Shown here one piece after another: positions 7,438 to 15,131 of a stretch of DNA of 17,854 nt. The translations under genes and the position numbers were made by a program. Source of the stretch: Avispirillum sp959601495 (GTDB lineage: Bacteria; Bacillota; Clostridia; Oscillospirales; CAG-272). The stretch lies in contig CAUGPT010000037.1 of NCBI GenBank assembly GCA_959601495.1, positions 1 to 17,854 on the forward strand, read 5' to 3'. A model generated the notes under the pieces. That model saw only the letters and a list, made by a program, of their open reading frames with translations, did no database searches and was not told the origin of the DNA. How positions within the stretch are numbered: position 1 is the first letter of the stretch; every line of letters starts with the position of its first letter.

Positions 7438-9006
7438 ATGGAGCAAGTAAGAAACGATGCGGCTGAGATGTCCCCGTACATCATAGAAATGCTGCATATA
7501 ACAAAAGAGTTTCCCGGCATCCGCGCGAACGACGATATAACGCTTCAGCTCAGGCGCGGCGAGATCCACGCGCTTCTGGGCGAGAACGGTGCCGGAAAAT
7601 CCACGCTTATGTCGGTGCTTTTCGGACTTTACCAGGCCGAGAGCGGCGAGATACGCAAAAACGGCAAGCCTGTAGTTATAAAAGACCCCAACGACGCAAA
7701 CGCGCTGGGTATCGGCATGGTGCATCAGCACTTCAAGCTCGTGGACGTGTTCTCCGTTCTGGATAACATAATTCTCGGCGCCGAAACTACAACGGCGGGT
7801 GTTCTGCGCAAAAAGGAAGCCCGCGAAAAGGTGATAAAGCTTTCGGAGACGTACGGTCTCAACGTTGATCCCGACGCGCTTATCGAGGATGTTACCGTCG
7901 GCATGCAGCAGCGTACCGAAATTCTCAAAATGCTGTACCGCGACAACGAGGTGCTTATTTTCGACGAGCCTACGGCGGTCCTTACCCCGCAGGAGATAAG
8001 CGAGCTTATGGAGATCATGAAGGGTCTGGCAAAAGAGGGCAAATCCATTCTTTTCATAACGCACAAGCTCAACGAGATCATGGAAGTTGCCGACCGCTGC
8101 ACGGTTCTGCGCAAAGGCAGATATATAGGAACGGTCGACGTTAAAGATACAAACGTGCACGAGCTTTCCAGAATGATGGTCGGCCGCGATGTCAGCCTCA
8201 CGGTCGATAAATCCGACGCCCACGCGGGCGACAAGGTGCTCACGGTTGAAAACCTTTCTGTAAAAAGCAAGCTTCACAAGAGAGACGCCGTGCATAACGT
8301 TTCGTTTGATGTACATAAAGGCGAGATCGTCTGTATCGCCGGCATAGACGGCAACGGTCAGACGGAGCTTGTTCAGGCAATAACCGGCCTTGACAAGGCG
8401 TCCGGCGGCAGAGTGGTGCTGAACGGCGAGGACGTGACGCATAAGTCCATCCGCCACAAAAACACCCACGGCATAAGCCATATCCCCGAGGACAGACACA
8501 AGCACGGACTTATCCTCGACTACACTCTTGAGCAGAACATGGTGCTTGAGCGCTATTTTGAAAAGGATTTTCAGCGCGGCGGTTTTATAAAGTTCGGCGC
8601 AGTCCGCGCATATGCCGACAGGCTTATAGAGCAGTACGACGTTCGAAGCGGACAGGGCGCGCAGACTCCGGCGCGCAGTATGTCGGGCGGAAACCAGCAG
8701 AAAGCAATAGTTGCACGTGAGCTTGACAGAAGCCACGATCTTCTGATAGCTGTGCAGCCCACCCGCGGACTTGACGTGGGCGCTATAGAATACATCCATT
8801 CTCAGATAGTAAAATCAAGAGACGAGGGCAGCGCCGTGCTGCTTGTTTCCCTTGAACTTGACGAGGTTATGAGCATGTCCGACAGGATACTTGTAATGCA
8901 CGGCGGCGAGATCGTTGCGCAGCTTGATCCCAAAGAGACCACCGTTCAGGAGCTGGGTCTGTATATGGCAGGCGCCAAGCGCCAGAACACGGGGGAGGCA
9001 GAATAA
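7438..9006 (+). CDS. nupO: Nucleoside ABC importer ATPase, two nucleotide-binding domains
   Basis: 522 residues, usual for the double-ATPase proteins of BMP and ribose-type importers. TGAGG (7426-7430) stands 7 bases before the ATG. First domain: Walker A GENGAGKST (48-56), the family's degenerate signature VGMQQR (154-159), Walker B VLIFDE (172-177), H209. Second domain: the Walker A equivalent GIDGNGQTEL (302-311) has Gln308 where Lys is expected, the signature MSGGNQQ (415-421) is intact, and the Walker B region LLIAVQPTRGLD has Gln440 in place of the catalytic Glu. These substitutions are family-wide features and not damage. This unbalanced pair of sites energises uptake through the two permeases that follow. 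The gene ends one base before the next ATG, so translation is probably coupled. Confidence 0.93.
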   Translation: MEQVRNDAAEMSPYIIEMLHITKEFPGIRANDDITLQLRRGEIHALLGENGAGKSTLMSVLFGLYQAESGEIRKNGKPVVIKDPNDANALGIGMVHQHFKLVDVFSVLDNIILGAETTTAGVLRKKEAREKVIKLSETYGLNVDPDALIEDVTVGMQQRTEILKMLYRDNEVLIFDEPTAVLTPQEISELMEIMKGLAKEGKSILFITHKLNEIMEVADRCTVLRKGRYIGTVDVKDTNVHELSRMMVGRDVSLTVDKSDAHAGDKVLTVENLSVKSKLHKRDAVHNVSFDVHKGEIVCIAGIDGNGQTELVQAITGLDKASGGRVVLNGEDVTHKSIRHKNTHGISHIPEDRHKHGLILDYTLEQNMVLERYFEKDFQRGGFIKFGAVRAYADRLIEQYDVRSGQGAQTPARSMSGGNQQKAIVARELDRSHDLLIAVQPTRGLDVGAIEYIHSQIVKSRDEGSAVLLVSLELDEVMSMSDRILVMHGGEIVAQLDPKETTVQELGLYMAGAKRQNTGEAE

Positions 9007-10215
9007 ATGAAAAACAAAACAAAAAGTGAGGGCACCTCGCTCGGCATGCGCATTCTGCGCAGCGAGGCGACGAGAAGCATAGTTTCGTCTGTTCTCTGCA
9101 TAATAGGCGGTATTCTTGTCGGTGCCATAATACTTATACTTCTTGCCGCTTTTTCCGAGGATATCCCTATGTCCGATGCGTTTTCGGGACTTCTGATAAT
9201 TCTCGGCGGCCCCTTCGCCAGCGGCAACGCGGGCAGCATCCTCTTCAACCTGGGCGATATGCTGCTCGAAACGGCACCGCTTATGATGACGGGTCTTTCC
9301 GTAGCGATAGCCTTCAAAACGGGACTTTTCAATATCGGCGCACCCGGTCAGTACCTTATGGGCGCAATGTCATCCCTTCTGGTGGCGCTTTCCATACCCA
9401 CCAATGAGCACAACGCGTTTTTCGTGTGGCTGCTTGCCCTTATAGCAGGCGTTCTCAGCGGTATGCTCTGGGGCGCTATCCCCGGATTTTTCAAGGCGGT
9501 GTTCAACGTTAACGAGGTCATCGTCTGCATAATGACGAACTGGATAGCCGCAAACACGGTCAGCTGGATATTCAGTATTACCGGAGAGAGATACGTAAAC
9601 ATAGCCGAAACAAAGACAAAGTTTATAAGGACCACGGCTTCAAACGGTGTCTCCACCGCCAAACTCGGACTTGACAAGCTTTTCCCCGGTTCCAATATTG
9701 ATATAAGCATATTTATAGTAATACTTGTTGCCGTTGTGATGTACATAATGATCAACAAGACTACATTCGGATACGAGCTCAAGGCGTGCGGCTACAACAA
9801 AAACGCCGCTCGCTACGCGGGCATGAACGAAAAGCGCAACGTCATTCTTTCAATGGCGATCGCGGGCGGACTTGCCGCAGGCGGCGCGGCGCTGTGGTAC
9901 CTGAACGGCCGCAACGACTTTCTGTGGAACACGTACAGCTCGCTTCCCTCCGAGGGCTTCAACGGCATTCCCGCAGCCCTGCTCGCAAGCAACAACCCCA
10001 TTGGCGTAATATTCAGCTCGCTGTTCCTGCGCTACGTTGACAAGGGCGGCTTTAACCTTGCCGGATATACCGCGTTCAACGAATACGTTTCCGACCTTAT
10101 CATTGCGGTCATCGTATACTTCGCGGGCTTCTCAAAGCTCTTCAGAGATATGCTGGTCATGAAGAAAAAGAAAAAGAAAGACAGCGCAGTGCTGCATGAG
10201 GAGGCAGAAAAATGA
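9007..10215 (+). CDS. nupP: Nucleoside ABC importer permease, first subunit
   Basis: 402 residues, starting directly after the ATPase stop codon, with a GGGGGAGG ribosome site inside the end of the preceding gene. A charged cytoplasmic N-terminus (1-22) leads into about eight to ten hydrophobic segments, the first near 24-49. IAFKTGLFNIGAPGQYLMGA (101-120) is a hallmark of permeases paired with BMP binding proteins (BPD_transp_2 family). The C-terminus carries a run of six Lys after MetVal-Met, an AAG/AAA-rich stretch at about 10161-10180, probably a cytoplasmic charge cluster. Together with the next protein it should form a heterodimeric channel. The last four bases overlap the next start (ATGA). 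Confidence 0.92.
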   Translation: MKNKTKSEGTSLGMRILRSEATRSIVSSVLCIIGGILVGAIILILLAAFSEDIPMSDAFSGLLIILGGPFASGNAGSILFNLGDMLLETAPLMMTGLSVAIAFKTGLFNIGAPGQYLMGAMSSLLVALSIPTNEHNAFFVWLLALIAGVLSGMLWGAIPGFFKAVFNVNEVIVCIMTNWIAANTVSWIFSITGERYVNIAETKTKFIRTTASNGVSTAKLGLDKLFPGSNIDISIFIVILVAVVMYIMINKTTFGYELKACGYNKNAARYAGMNEKRNVILSMAIAGGLAAGGAALWYLNGRNDFLWNTYSSLPSEGFNGIPAALLASNNPIGVIFSSLFLRYVDKGGFNLAGYTAFNEYVSDLIIAVIVYFAGFSKLFRDMLVMKKKKKKDSAVLHEEAEK

Positions 10216-11186
10216 TATTTCTTTTGCAGAAAACTCTCATTTACGCTATCCCGCTTCTCATTGTGGCGCTGGCGGGTATGTTTGCCGAGCGCAGCGGTAT
10301 AATCAATATAGCGCTTGACGGTATTATGGTGTTCGGCTCGTTTATCGGTGCCGTATACGTGTATCTTCTTCAGAAAAACGACCTTCTCACGGGCCATCCG
10401 CAGATAGTCTTTATAACGGCAATGCTCGTGGCTGCTGCGGCAGGAGCAATATTCTCCCTGCTGCTGTCATTCTCCGCCATAAACCTCAAGGCGGATCAGA
10501 CCATCGGCGGCACGGCGCTGAACCTTCTGGCTCCCGCACTTGCACTGTTCTTTATAAAGGTATTCTTCATGCAGGATAAGCTTGTAATGCCCAAGGATAT
10601 CGGCTTTGTAATTCTCAACAACGATGTCAAGGGCGTGGGCAAGGTGTTCTTCGACAAGGCCTATGTTTCAACGTTCATCGCGGCGGGGCTGTTCATACTG
10701 CTTTCGCTGTTCATGTACAAAACGAAATACGGTCTGCGCCTGCGCGCCTGCGGCGAGCATCCTCAGGCTGCGGACAGCGTCGGCATAAACGTTTACAAAA
10801 TGAGATATCTCGGCACAACCATTTCCGGCGCTCTTGCCGGTATGGGCGGATATATCTACATTGCGACCGTTGCCGGCGGCACCTGCGACGGCTCAGTCGC
10901 GGGCATGGGATTTCTTGCGCTGGCGATCATGATCTTCGGCAACTGGAAACCTCTCGGCATCGCTCTCGGCTCTCTCATGTTCGGACTTCTTAAATGTATA
11001 GGTCCCACATACTCCTTCCTGGATATCAACGGAGACGGAGTTTTCCTTCTGAAAGAGCTGAACCTGCCCATGTATTTCTATAACCTTATACCCTATGTAA
11101 CGGTACTTATCGTGCTTGCGTTCACTTCAAAGAAGTCCCGCGCGCCCAAGGCGGAGGGTATCCCCTACGATAAGGGAGCAAGATAA
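10212..11186 (+). CDS. nupQ: Nucleoside ABC importer permease, second subunit
   Basis: 324 residues, overlapping the preceding gene by ATGA, with GAGGAGG (10198-10204) 7 bases upstream. Hydrophobic from the first residues and predicted to have about eight to nine membrane segments. MFAERSGIINIALDGIMVFG (about 18-37) is the signature of the smaller BMP-associated permease; many relatives have Glu where this one has Asp (ALDG). The cytoplasmic tail is short and basic. The pairing of a ~400-residue and a ~320-residue permease after a double ATPase matches NupPQ of Bacillus and equivalents in streptococci. Confidence 0.92.
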   Translation: MIFLLQKTLIYAIPLLIVALAGMFAERSGIINIALDGIMVFGSFIGAVYVYLLQKNDLLTGHPQIVFITAMLVAAAAGAIFSLLLSFSAINLKADQTIGGTALNLLAPALALFFIKVFFMQDKLVMPKDIGFVILNNDVKGVGKVFFDKAYVSTFIAAGLFILLSLFMYKTKYGLRLRACGEHPQAADSVGINVYKMRYLGTTISGALAGMGGYIYIATVAGGTCDGSVAGMGFLALAIMIFGNWKPLGIALGSLMFGLLKCIGPTYSFLDINGDGVFLLKELNLPMYFYNLIPYVTVLIVLAFTSKKSRAPKAEGIPYDKGAR

Positions 11187-11194
11187 AAAATCAA

Positions 11195-11237
11195 GCGGCG
11201 CCTGCCTGCGCATACTATTTGCAGAGGCCGGCGCCGC
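11195..11237 (+). other. Intercistronic RNA hairpin between permease and phosphorylase genes
   Basis: GCGGCGCC (11195-11202) pairs perfectly with GGCGCCGC (11230-11237). Inside, GCCT (11204-11207) can pair with AGGC (11225-11228). No T tract follows, so it is not a standard terminator. A second structure, TGCCGC (11251-11256) with GCGGCA (11269-11274), lies just before the ribosome site of the next gene. mRNA processing, stability or translation control are possible roles (inference). Confidence 0.5.
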
Positions 11238-11291
11238 GCCGTATATAAGCTGCCGCGCGGCACTGCCGGCGGCACGGCGGAGGATATGTCT

Positions 11292-12593
11292 ATGAGAATG
11301 TACGATATTATAGAGAAAAAACGTGACGGCGGCGCCCTCGACGATGCCGAGATACAATGGTTTGTCGACGGAGTCGCCGACGGCAGTCTGCCGGACTATC
11401 AGATAAGCGCGCTGCTTATGGCGATATATCTTCGCGGTATGAACGACGAGGAAACCGTCGCGCTCACCCGCGCTATGGCTGCCTCGGGCGATATGCTGGA
11501 TCTTTCGCAGTTCGGAACGTCGTCTGTGGACAAACACAGCACCGGCGGCGTGGGCGACAAAACAACGCTTGCCGTAGCACCCATAGCGGCGTCTCTCGGC
11601 GCAACACTTGCAAAAATGAGCGGCAGAGGCCTCGGGCACACGGGCGGCACCATAGACAAGCTTGAGACTATCCCCGGATACAGGACCTCTCTTGAGCACA
11701 GCGAGTTTATACGCATAGCAAAAGAACACGGCGTCTGCGTTATCGGCGCGGACAAAAGCCTTGATCCCGCGGACAAAAAGCTGTACGCCCTGCGCGACGT
11801 GACCGCGACTGTGGGCTGCATACCGCTTATAGTGTCGAGCATAATGAGTAAAAAGCTTGCGGGCGGCTCACACAATATAATCCTTGATGTAAAATGCGGC
11901 AGCGGCTCGTTTATGAAAACCGCGGACGATGCCCGCCTGCTTGCCGAGAAAATGGTGACCATCGGCAAAAAGAGCGGCAGAAACGCCGCGGCGGTCATAA
12001 CAAATATGGATGTTCCCCTGGGCAGCGCCGTGGGCAACTGGATAGAGGTAAAAGAGGCAGTGGGAATCCTCCGCGGCTCGCGCGAGCACGAGGATCTCCG
12101 CGAGGTGGTTCTGACGCTTGCCTCGGGGCTTGTGTCCATGAGCTCGGGCAAAACCGAGGAAGAATGCCGCGCTGCCGCTGAAAAGGTCATAGCCGACGGC
12201 ACGGCGTATAAAAAGTTTCTCGAGTGGATATCGGCGCAGGGCGGCGATATATCCGTTTTCGATGATAAAGATTTCTGCCGCGCAAAGTACACGCGCGATG
12301 TCACCGCGCCACGCGGCGGCTATATAGTTTCCTGCGACACCGAGGGCATCGGACTTTCCGCCATGATGCTCGGTGCGGGCAGGGCGGCAAAGGAGGACGT
12401 GATAGACCCGTCTGCCGGAATACTTATAAAGAAAAAGCGCGGCGAGCGTGTCAGTGAGGGCGAAGTGCTGGCTGTTATGCTGACTGACAGGGAAGAAACA
12501 CTGGACGCTGCGTGCGAGCGCTTTGTGCAAAGCGTTGTCATAGGCGACACCGCCCCTGCGCCCGAGCCGCTTATATACGGTAAGATCAACTGA
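11292..12593 (+). CDS. pdp: Pyrimidine-nucleoside phosphorylase
   Basis: 433 residues from the ATG at 11292. Two other in-frame ATGs lie at 11286 and 11298. GGAGGA at 11279-11284 is 7 bases from 11292, ideal, but only 1 base from 11286 and 13 from 11298, and the resulting MRMYDIIEKKRDG matches the usual start of Bacillus Pdp. The enzyme splits uridine, thymidine and deoxyuridine with phosphate to base and (deoxy)ribose-1-phosphate. Phosphate-site motif KHSTGGVGD (81-89), family signature SGRGLGHTGGTIDKLE soon after, and a YALRDVTATVGCIPLIVSSI segment with the base-binding Arg, then conserved Lys-Lys. Three-domain length is normal for the family. Narrow thymidine phosphorylase (deoA) cannot be fully excluded, but similarity to Gram-positive Pdp is strong. 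It lies downstream of the importer with no terminator between. Confidence 0.93.
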   Translation: MRMYDIIEKKRDGGALDDAEIQWFVDGVADGSLPDYQISALLMAIYLRGMNDEETVALTRAMAASGDMLDLSQFGTSSVDKHSTGGVGDKTTLAVAPIAASLGATLAKMSGRGLGHTGGTIDKLETIPGYRTSLEHSEFIRIAKEHGVCVIGADKSLDPADKKLYALRDVTATVGCIPLIVSSIMSKKLAGGSHNIILDVKCGSGSFMKTADDARLLAEKMVTIGKKSGRNAAAVITNMDVPLGSAVGNWIEVKEAVGILRGSREHEDLREVVLTLASGLVSMSSGKTEEECRAAAEKVIADGTAYKKFLEWISAQGGDISVFDDKDFCRAKYTRDVTAPRGGYIVSCDTEGIGLSAMMLGAGRAAKEDVIDPSAGILIKKKRGERVSEGEVLAVMLTDREETLDAACERFVQSVVIGDTAPAPEPLIYGKIN

Positions 12594-12633
12594 CAAGGCA
12601 GATAACATCTGGATTTCGGAGGGCACACGAAAA

Positions 12634-13290
12634 ATGGCGAATATTATGATGATAGGTATAGCGGGCGGGACCGGAAGCGGAAAAACAACGCTTGCGCAAA
12701 GGCTTTGCGATGCTTTCGGCGACAGCGTGTGCCTTATACGCCACGACAGCTATTACAAGCGTCACGATGATCTTACCTATGAGGAGCGCACAAAGCTCAA
12801 TTATGACGAGCCTGCTGCCTTTGACACGGATCTTATGAAAGAGCATCTGGCAGCGCTGAAGCGCGGCGAGAGCATTGACTGCCCCGTGTACGACTACACG
12901 GTGCACAACCGCTCAAACGAGGTGCAGCATATTGAGCCGAAGAAGGTCATAATAGTGGAGGGCATTCTCATTTTTGCCGATGAGGAAGTGTGCGATCTGT
13001 TTGACGTTAAGATATTTGTGGATACGGACGCGGACGTTCGCATCCTGCGGCGCATACGCCGTGACGTTTCAAAGCGCGGGCGCAGTCTTGAGTCTGTTAT
13101 GAACCAGTATTTGACGACTGTAAAGCCTATGCATGAAAAATATGTGGAGCCCACAAAACGGCGGGCGGATATTATTGTTCCCGAGGGCGGGAAAAACGCG
13201 GTGGCTTTTGACATGATAGAGCACCCCATACGCCGCCATATCGAGGAATGCCTCGCCGCCGAGCCGACCCCCGCGGCGAAGCAGCGGTAA
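12634..13290 (+). CDS. udk: Uridine/cytidine kinase
   Basis: 218 residues, near the usual 205-215 for bacterial Udk. GGAGGG (12618-12623) lies 10 bases before the ATG. The P-loop is GGTGSGKT (11-18). RHDSYYKRHDDLTYEER follows, with the catalytic/substrate-binding Asp-Ser-Tyr-Tyr-Lys. Next come NYDEPAAFD, the YDYTVHNR nucleoside-binding segment, VEGILIF, and the R-R-I-R-RD lid region followed by GRS. It converts uridine and cytidine to UMP and CMP using a nucleoside triphosphate, in the cytoplasm. Being last in the cluster, 40 bases after pdp, it gives imported nucleosides an anabolic route next to phosphorolysis. The C-terminal Ala/Pro-rich dozen residues look dispensable. Confidence 0.94.
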   Translation: MANIMMIGIAGGTGSGKTTLAQRLCDAFGDSVCLIRHDSYYKRHDDLTYEERTKLNYDEPAAFDTDLMKEHLAALKRGESIDCPVYDYTVHNRSNEVQHIEPKKVIIVEGILIFADEEVCDLFDVKIFVDTDADVRILRRIRRDVSKRGRSLESVMNQYLTTVKPMHEKYVEPTKRRADIIVPEGGKNAVAFDMIEHPIRRHIEECLAAEPTPAAKQR

Positions 13291-13292
13291 TA

Positions 13293-13392
13293 TTGGGGCT
13301 TCGCGCCCCCAAGGGGAAACGGTCTTCGCGGGGCTCCGCGCCCCGCACCCCAACATGAGGGACGGGAATTATATATGGGGCTTCGCCCCATA
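13293..13392. repeat. Three tandem GC-rich palindromes
   Basis: Three short hairpins in 100 bases: TTGGGG/CCCCAA (13293-13298 with 13307-13312), GCGGGGC/GCCCCGC (13328-13334 with 13340-13346), and TATGGGGC-TTC-GCCCCATA (13374-13392, 8-bp perfect stem). They share a GGGGCTTCG/GGGGCTCCG core, and CACCCCAA or TACCCCAA follows the second and third. This looks like a family of related units, as in REP-type intergenic repeats. There is no coding frame of note. Confidence 0.6.
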
Positions 13393-13399
13393 CCCCAAC

Positions 13400-13435
13400 C
13401 GAGGTGGGATAAATCCCACCTCGCGTTCTTATTTT
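13400..13435 (+). terminator. 11-bp palindrome with T-rich tail, probable udk terminator
   Basis: CGAGGTGGGAT (13400-13410) and ATCCCACCTCG (13413-13423) are perfect inverted copies separated by two A. A T-rich tail, TTCTTATTTT, starts 3 bases later. In RNA the innermost pairs must open to make a loop. It could end the nucleoside operon; it may equally be the last unit of the palindrome cassette. Confidence 0.55.
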
Positions 13436-13508
13436 GGGAAAAAGAACCCTAAGGACCCGAAAAAACCGAACTGCATAGGTTTCAGACTATCAAGCATAGA
13501 TAGCGAAC

Positions 13509-13533
13509 AAGGCTGCCGTCGGCAGCCTTTTTT
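13509..13533 (+). terminator. Rho-independent terminator
   Basis: AAGGCTGCC (13509-13517), loop GTC, GGCAGCCTT (13521-13529) with a run of six T (13528-13533). A clean intrinsic terminator about 220 bases after udk and about 80 bases before the marR-type promoter, so it insulates the two units. Confidence 0.88.
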
Positions 13534-13615
13534 ACGTTTGGCAAAGCAATTCAAACTTTGTCGATTTCGAAAATCGAAAGCCGGCGCCCGCGGTGCGGCA
13601 GAATTTTAAAACCTC

Positions 13616-13644
13616 TTGACAAACATAACGTCCGATATTATAAT
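13616..13644 (+). promoter_or_regulatory. Consensus promoter of the MarR-type/TSUP operon
   Basis: TTGACA (13616-13621), 17 bases, TATAAT (13639-13644): a perfect match to both hexamers at ideal spacing. Initiation would fall near 13651, beside a palindrome that is the likely operator. Confidence 0.88.
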
Positions 13645-13652
13645 ATTAAAAG

Positions 13653-13666
13653 TTCTAATATTAGAA
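13653..13666. promoter_or_regulatory. Palindromic operator, likely MarR-type autoregulation
   Basis: TTCTAATATTAGAA is a 14-base perfect palindrome beginning 8 bases after the -10 hexamer, at the expected transcription start. AT-rich palindromes of this size overlapping the own promoter are typical of MarR-family operators. That the next gene's product binds here is inference from position and family habit. Confidence 0.6.
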
Positions 13667-13690
13667 TATACGAAGGGTGAGAAGTGACAT

Positions 13691-14134
13691 ATGAAAGCAA
13701 CGGAACTCCTTGCGGCCGGCAGGCTGCTGGGCAACATATATGCCGATCTTGCGGCACCGATCTGTAAAAAACACGGCATCAACCAAACCTGTTTTGACCT
13801 GATAATGTTCTGCGCCAACAATCCCGAGCGCAACACCGCTCGGGACGCTTGCGAGCTGCGCGGCTTAAAAAGCGGCATGGCGTCCGTCGCGGCGGACACG
13901 CTTATCGCCAAAGGACTTATGACGCGCTGCGACGATCCCTTTGACCGTCGGCTGCGCCGCCTTGTGCCCACTCAGTCTGCGGCTCCGCTTATAGCAGACG
14001 GACGCAGGATGCAAAGAGAATTTGCGGCTGTCCTTACCGTCGGCATACCCGAGGAGGAGCTTTCCGCGGCGGAGAGGACCGCCGCAAAGATCGCCGCAAA
14101 TATAAACGCTTTTGTAAAAGGGGAGAAACAATAA
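13691..14134 (+). CDS. MarR-family winged-helix transcriptional regulator
   Basis: 147 residues, the normal MarR size. The start is preceded by AAGGGTGA (13673-13680), about 10 bases away. The N-terminal helix (about 1-25) leads to a winged helix-turn-helix: a recognition region around residues 45-76 (ARDACELRGLKSGMASVAAD, then LIAKGLM), and a wing with the family's Asp-x-x-Asp-Arg-Arg pattern, DDPFDRRLRRLVPT (81-94). The C-terminal helices (about 100-143) should form the dimer. Such proteins usually repress their own operon until a small ligand binds. The palindrome at 13653-13666 is a ready target, and the adjacent exporter gene is the probable regulated function. The ligand is unknown. Confidence 0.85.
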   Translation: MKATELLAAGRLLGNIYADLAAPICKKHGINQTCFDLIMFCANNPERNTARDACELRGLKSGMASVAADTLIAKGLMTRCDDPFDRRLRRLVPTQSAAPLIADGRRMQREFAAVLTVGIPEEELSAAERTAAKIAANINAFVKGEKQ

Positions 14135-14902
14135 ATGTTCAAAGTTCTTATATGCATAATAGCCGGCATAGGCGCAGGCGTCGGCACCGGTTTCGCCGGA
14201 ATGAGCGCCGCCGCGGTCATAAGCCCCATGCTTATCGCTTTTCTTGATATGGATCCGTACCTTGCGGTAGGGATAGCGCTTGCCAGCGACGTGCTTGCCA
14301 GTGCCGCATCCGCCGTGACATACGGCAAAAACAAAAATCTGGATATAAAAAACGGTCTGATCATGATGGCGTCTGTACTGTGCTTTACGGCAGTCGGCAG
14401 TTTTGTCGCAAGCGTTGTGCCGAAAACCACCATGGGCAATTTCTCAGTTATAATGACTCTTCTGCTCGGCGTGAAATTCATAGTAAAGCCCGTTGTGGCG
14501 CCCAAGCGCCGTCTGACAGAGGCGACGACGGCGCAGAAAGCGGTGCGCAGCGTGCTGTGCGGCAGCGCCGTAGGTTTTGTCTGCGGCTTTGTGGGCGCGG
14601 GCGGCGGCATGATGATGCTGCTCGTGCTGACGTCCATGCTGGGGTATGAGCTGAAGACCGCTGTCGGCACAAGTGTGTTTATAATGAGCATCACCGCGCT
14701 GACAGGCTCCGTCAGCCACTTTGTCATAGGCGGCATGCCCGACACAGAGGCGTTTATAATATGCATTGTATCGACCCTTGCCGCGGCGCAGCTCTCCGCC
14801 GTATTCGCAAACAAAGCAAGCCCGAAAACCCTGAACCGCATCACAGGCGCGATCCTTGTTGCCCTCGGCATTGCGGTACTTGTTGTAAATCACGTTTCGT
14901 AA
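14135..14902 (+). CDS. TauE/SafE (TSUP) family membrane transporter
   Basis: 255 residues; its ATG follows the regulator's stop codon directly, with AGGGGAGA just upstream, so the two genes are one operon. About eight membrane segments in two related halves: GIGAGVGTGFAGMSAAAVISP near the N-terminus and GSAVGFVCGFVGAGGGMMML around residues 143-162 carry the repeated Gly-rich motif of the family. A basic loop (about 121-136) joins the halves. TSUP proteins move small organic or sulfur-containing anions such as sulfite, sulfoacetate or taurine-derived compounds. The substrate here cannot be assigned, but control by a MarR-type repressor suggests export of a toxic or signalling small molecule. 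Length is normal for the family. Confidence 0.87.
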   Translation: MFKVLICIIAGIGAGVGTGFAGMSAAAVISPMLIAFLDMDPYLAVGIALASDVLASAASAVTYGKNKNLDIKNGLIMMASVLCFTAVGSFVASVVPKTTMGNFSVIMTLLLGVKFIVKPVVAPKRRLTEATTAQKAVRSVLCGSAVGFVCGFVGAGGGMMMLLVLTSMLGYELKTAVGTSVFIMSITALTGSVSHFVIGGMPDTEAFIICIVSTLAAAQLSAVFANKASPKTLNRITGAILVALGIAVLVVNHVS

Positions 14903-14907
14903 CTCAG

Positions 14908-14948
14908 AGATCTCCGCCCAAAAGCCGATGGCTTTTGGGCGGAGATCT
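14908..14948. terminator. 19-bp perfect inverted repeat after the TSUP gene
   Basis: Arms at 14908-14926 and 14930-14948 are exact inverted copies with a three-base loop (GAT); each arm ends in AGATCT and contains CCGCCC and a run of four A. It begins 6 bases after the stop codon. The T tract behind it is poor (TGCTTTTG), and a second hairpin, TGCCG (14955-14959) with CGGCA (14966-14970), then TTACTTTTT, follows. Most likely a terminator for the MarR-type/TSUP operon, but the length and perfection also fit a dispersed palindromic repeat. Confidence 0.7.
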
Positions 14949-15087
14949 TGCTTTTGCCGTATTTGCGGCATTACTTTTTGACAGTGTTTTTACAACCTCA
15001 CAAACGGCGCCGTCACGATCATATACATGCGGCAAGCGGGCTGTCCGTTGTTTTCTTCCTGCGCGGCGTTCTCTTAGCCGCGACCCG

Positions 15088-15123
15088 AAAAAAGCGGAAA
15101 GCGCGCCGATTTTCGGCGCGCTT
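15088..15123 (-). terminator. Rho-independent terminator of pncC-dxs
   Basis: On the minus strand AAGCGCGCCGA (15123-15113), loop AAA, TCGGCGCGCTT (15109-15099), an 11-bp perfect stem, then TCCGC and six T (15093-15088). It begins 9 bases after the dxs stop codon. Confidence 0.85.
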
Positions 15124-15131
15124 ATCCTCAT

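Noticed and set aside
7435..8799. 454-codon minus-strand open frame
   Set aside because: Antisense to the ATPase gene with intact Walker and signature motifs; no independent support.
13355..13609. 84-codon plus-strand open frame across the palindrome region
   Set aside because: It runs through three hairpins and a terminator, has no ribosome site and no domain character.
14978..14983. TTGACA on the plus strand after the TSUP gene
   Set aside because: No acceptable -10 at 15-19 bases and no plus-strand gene downstream before dxs.
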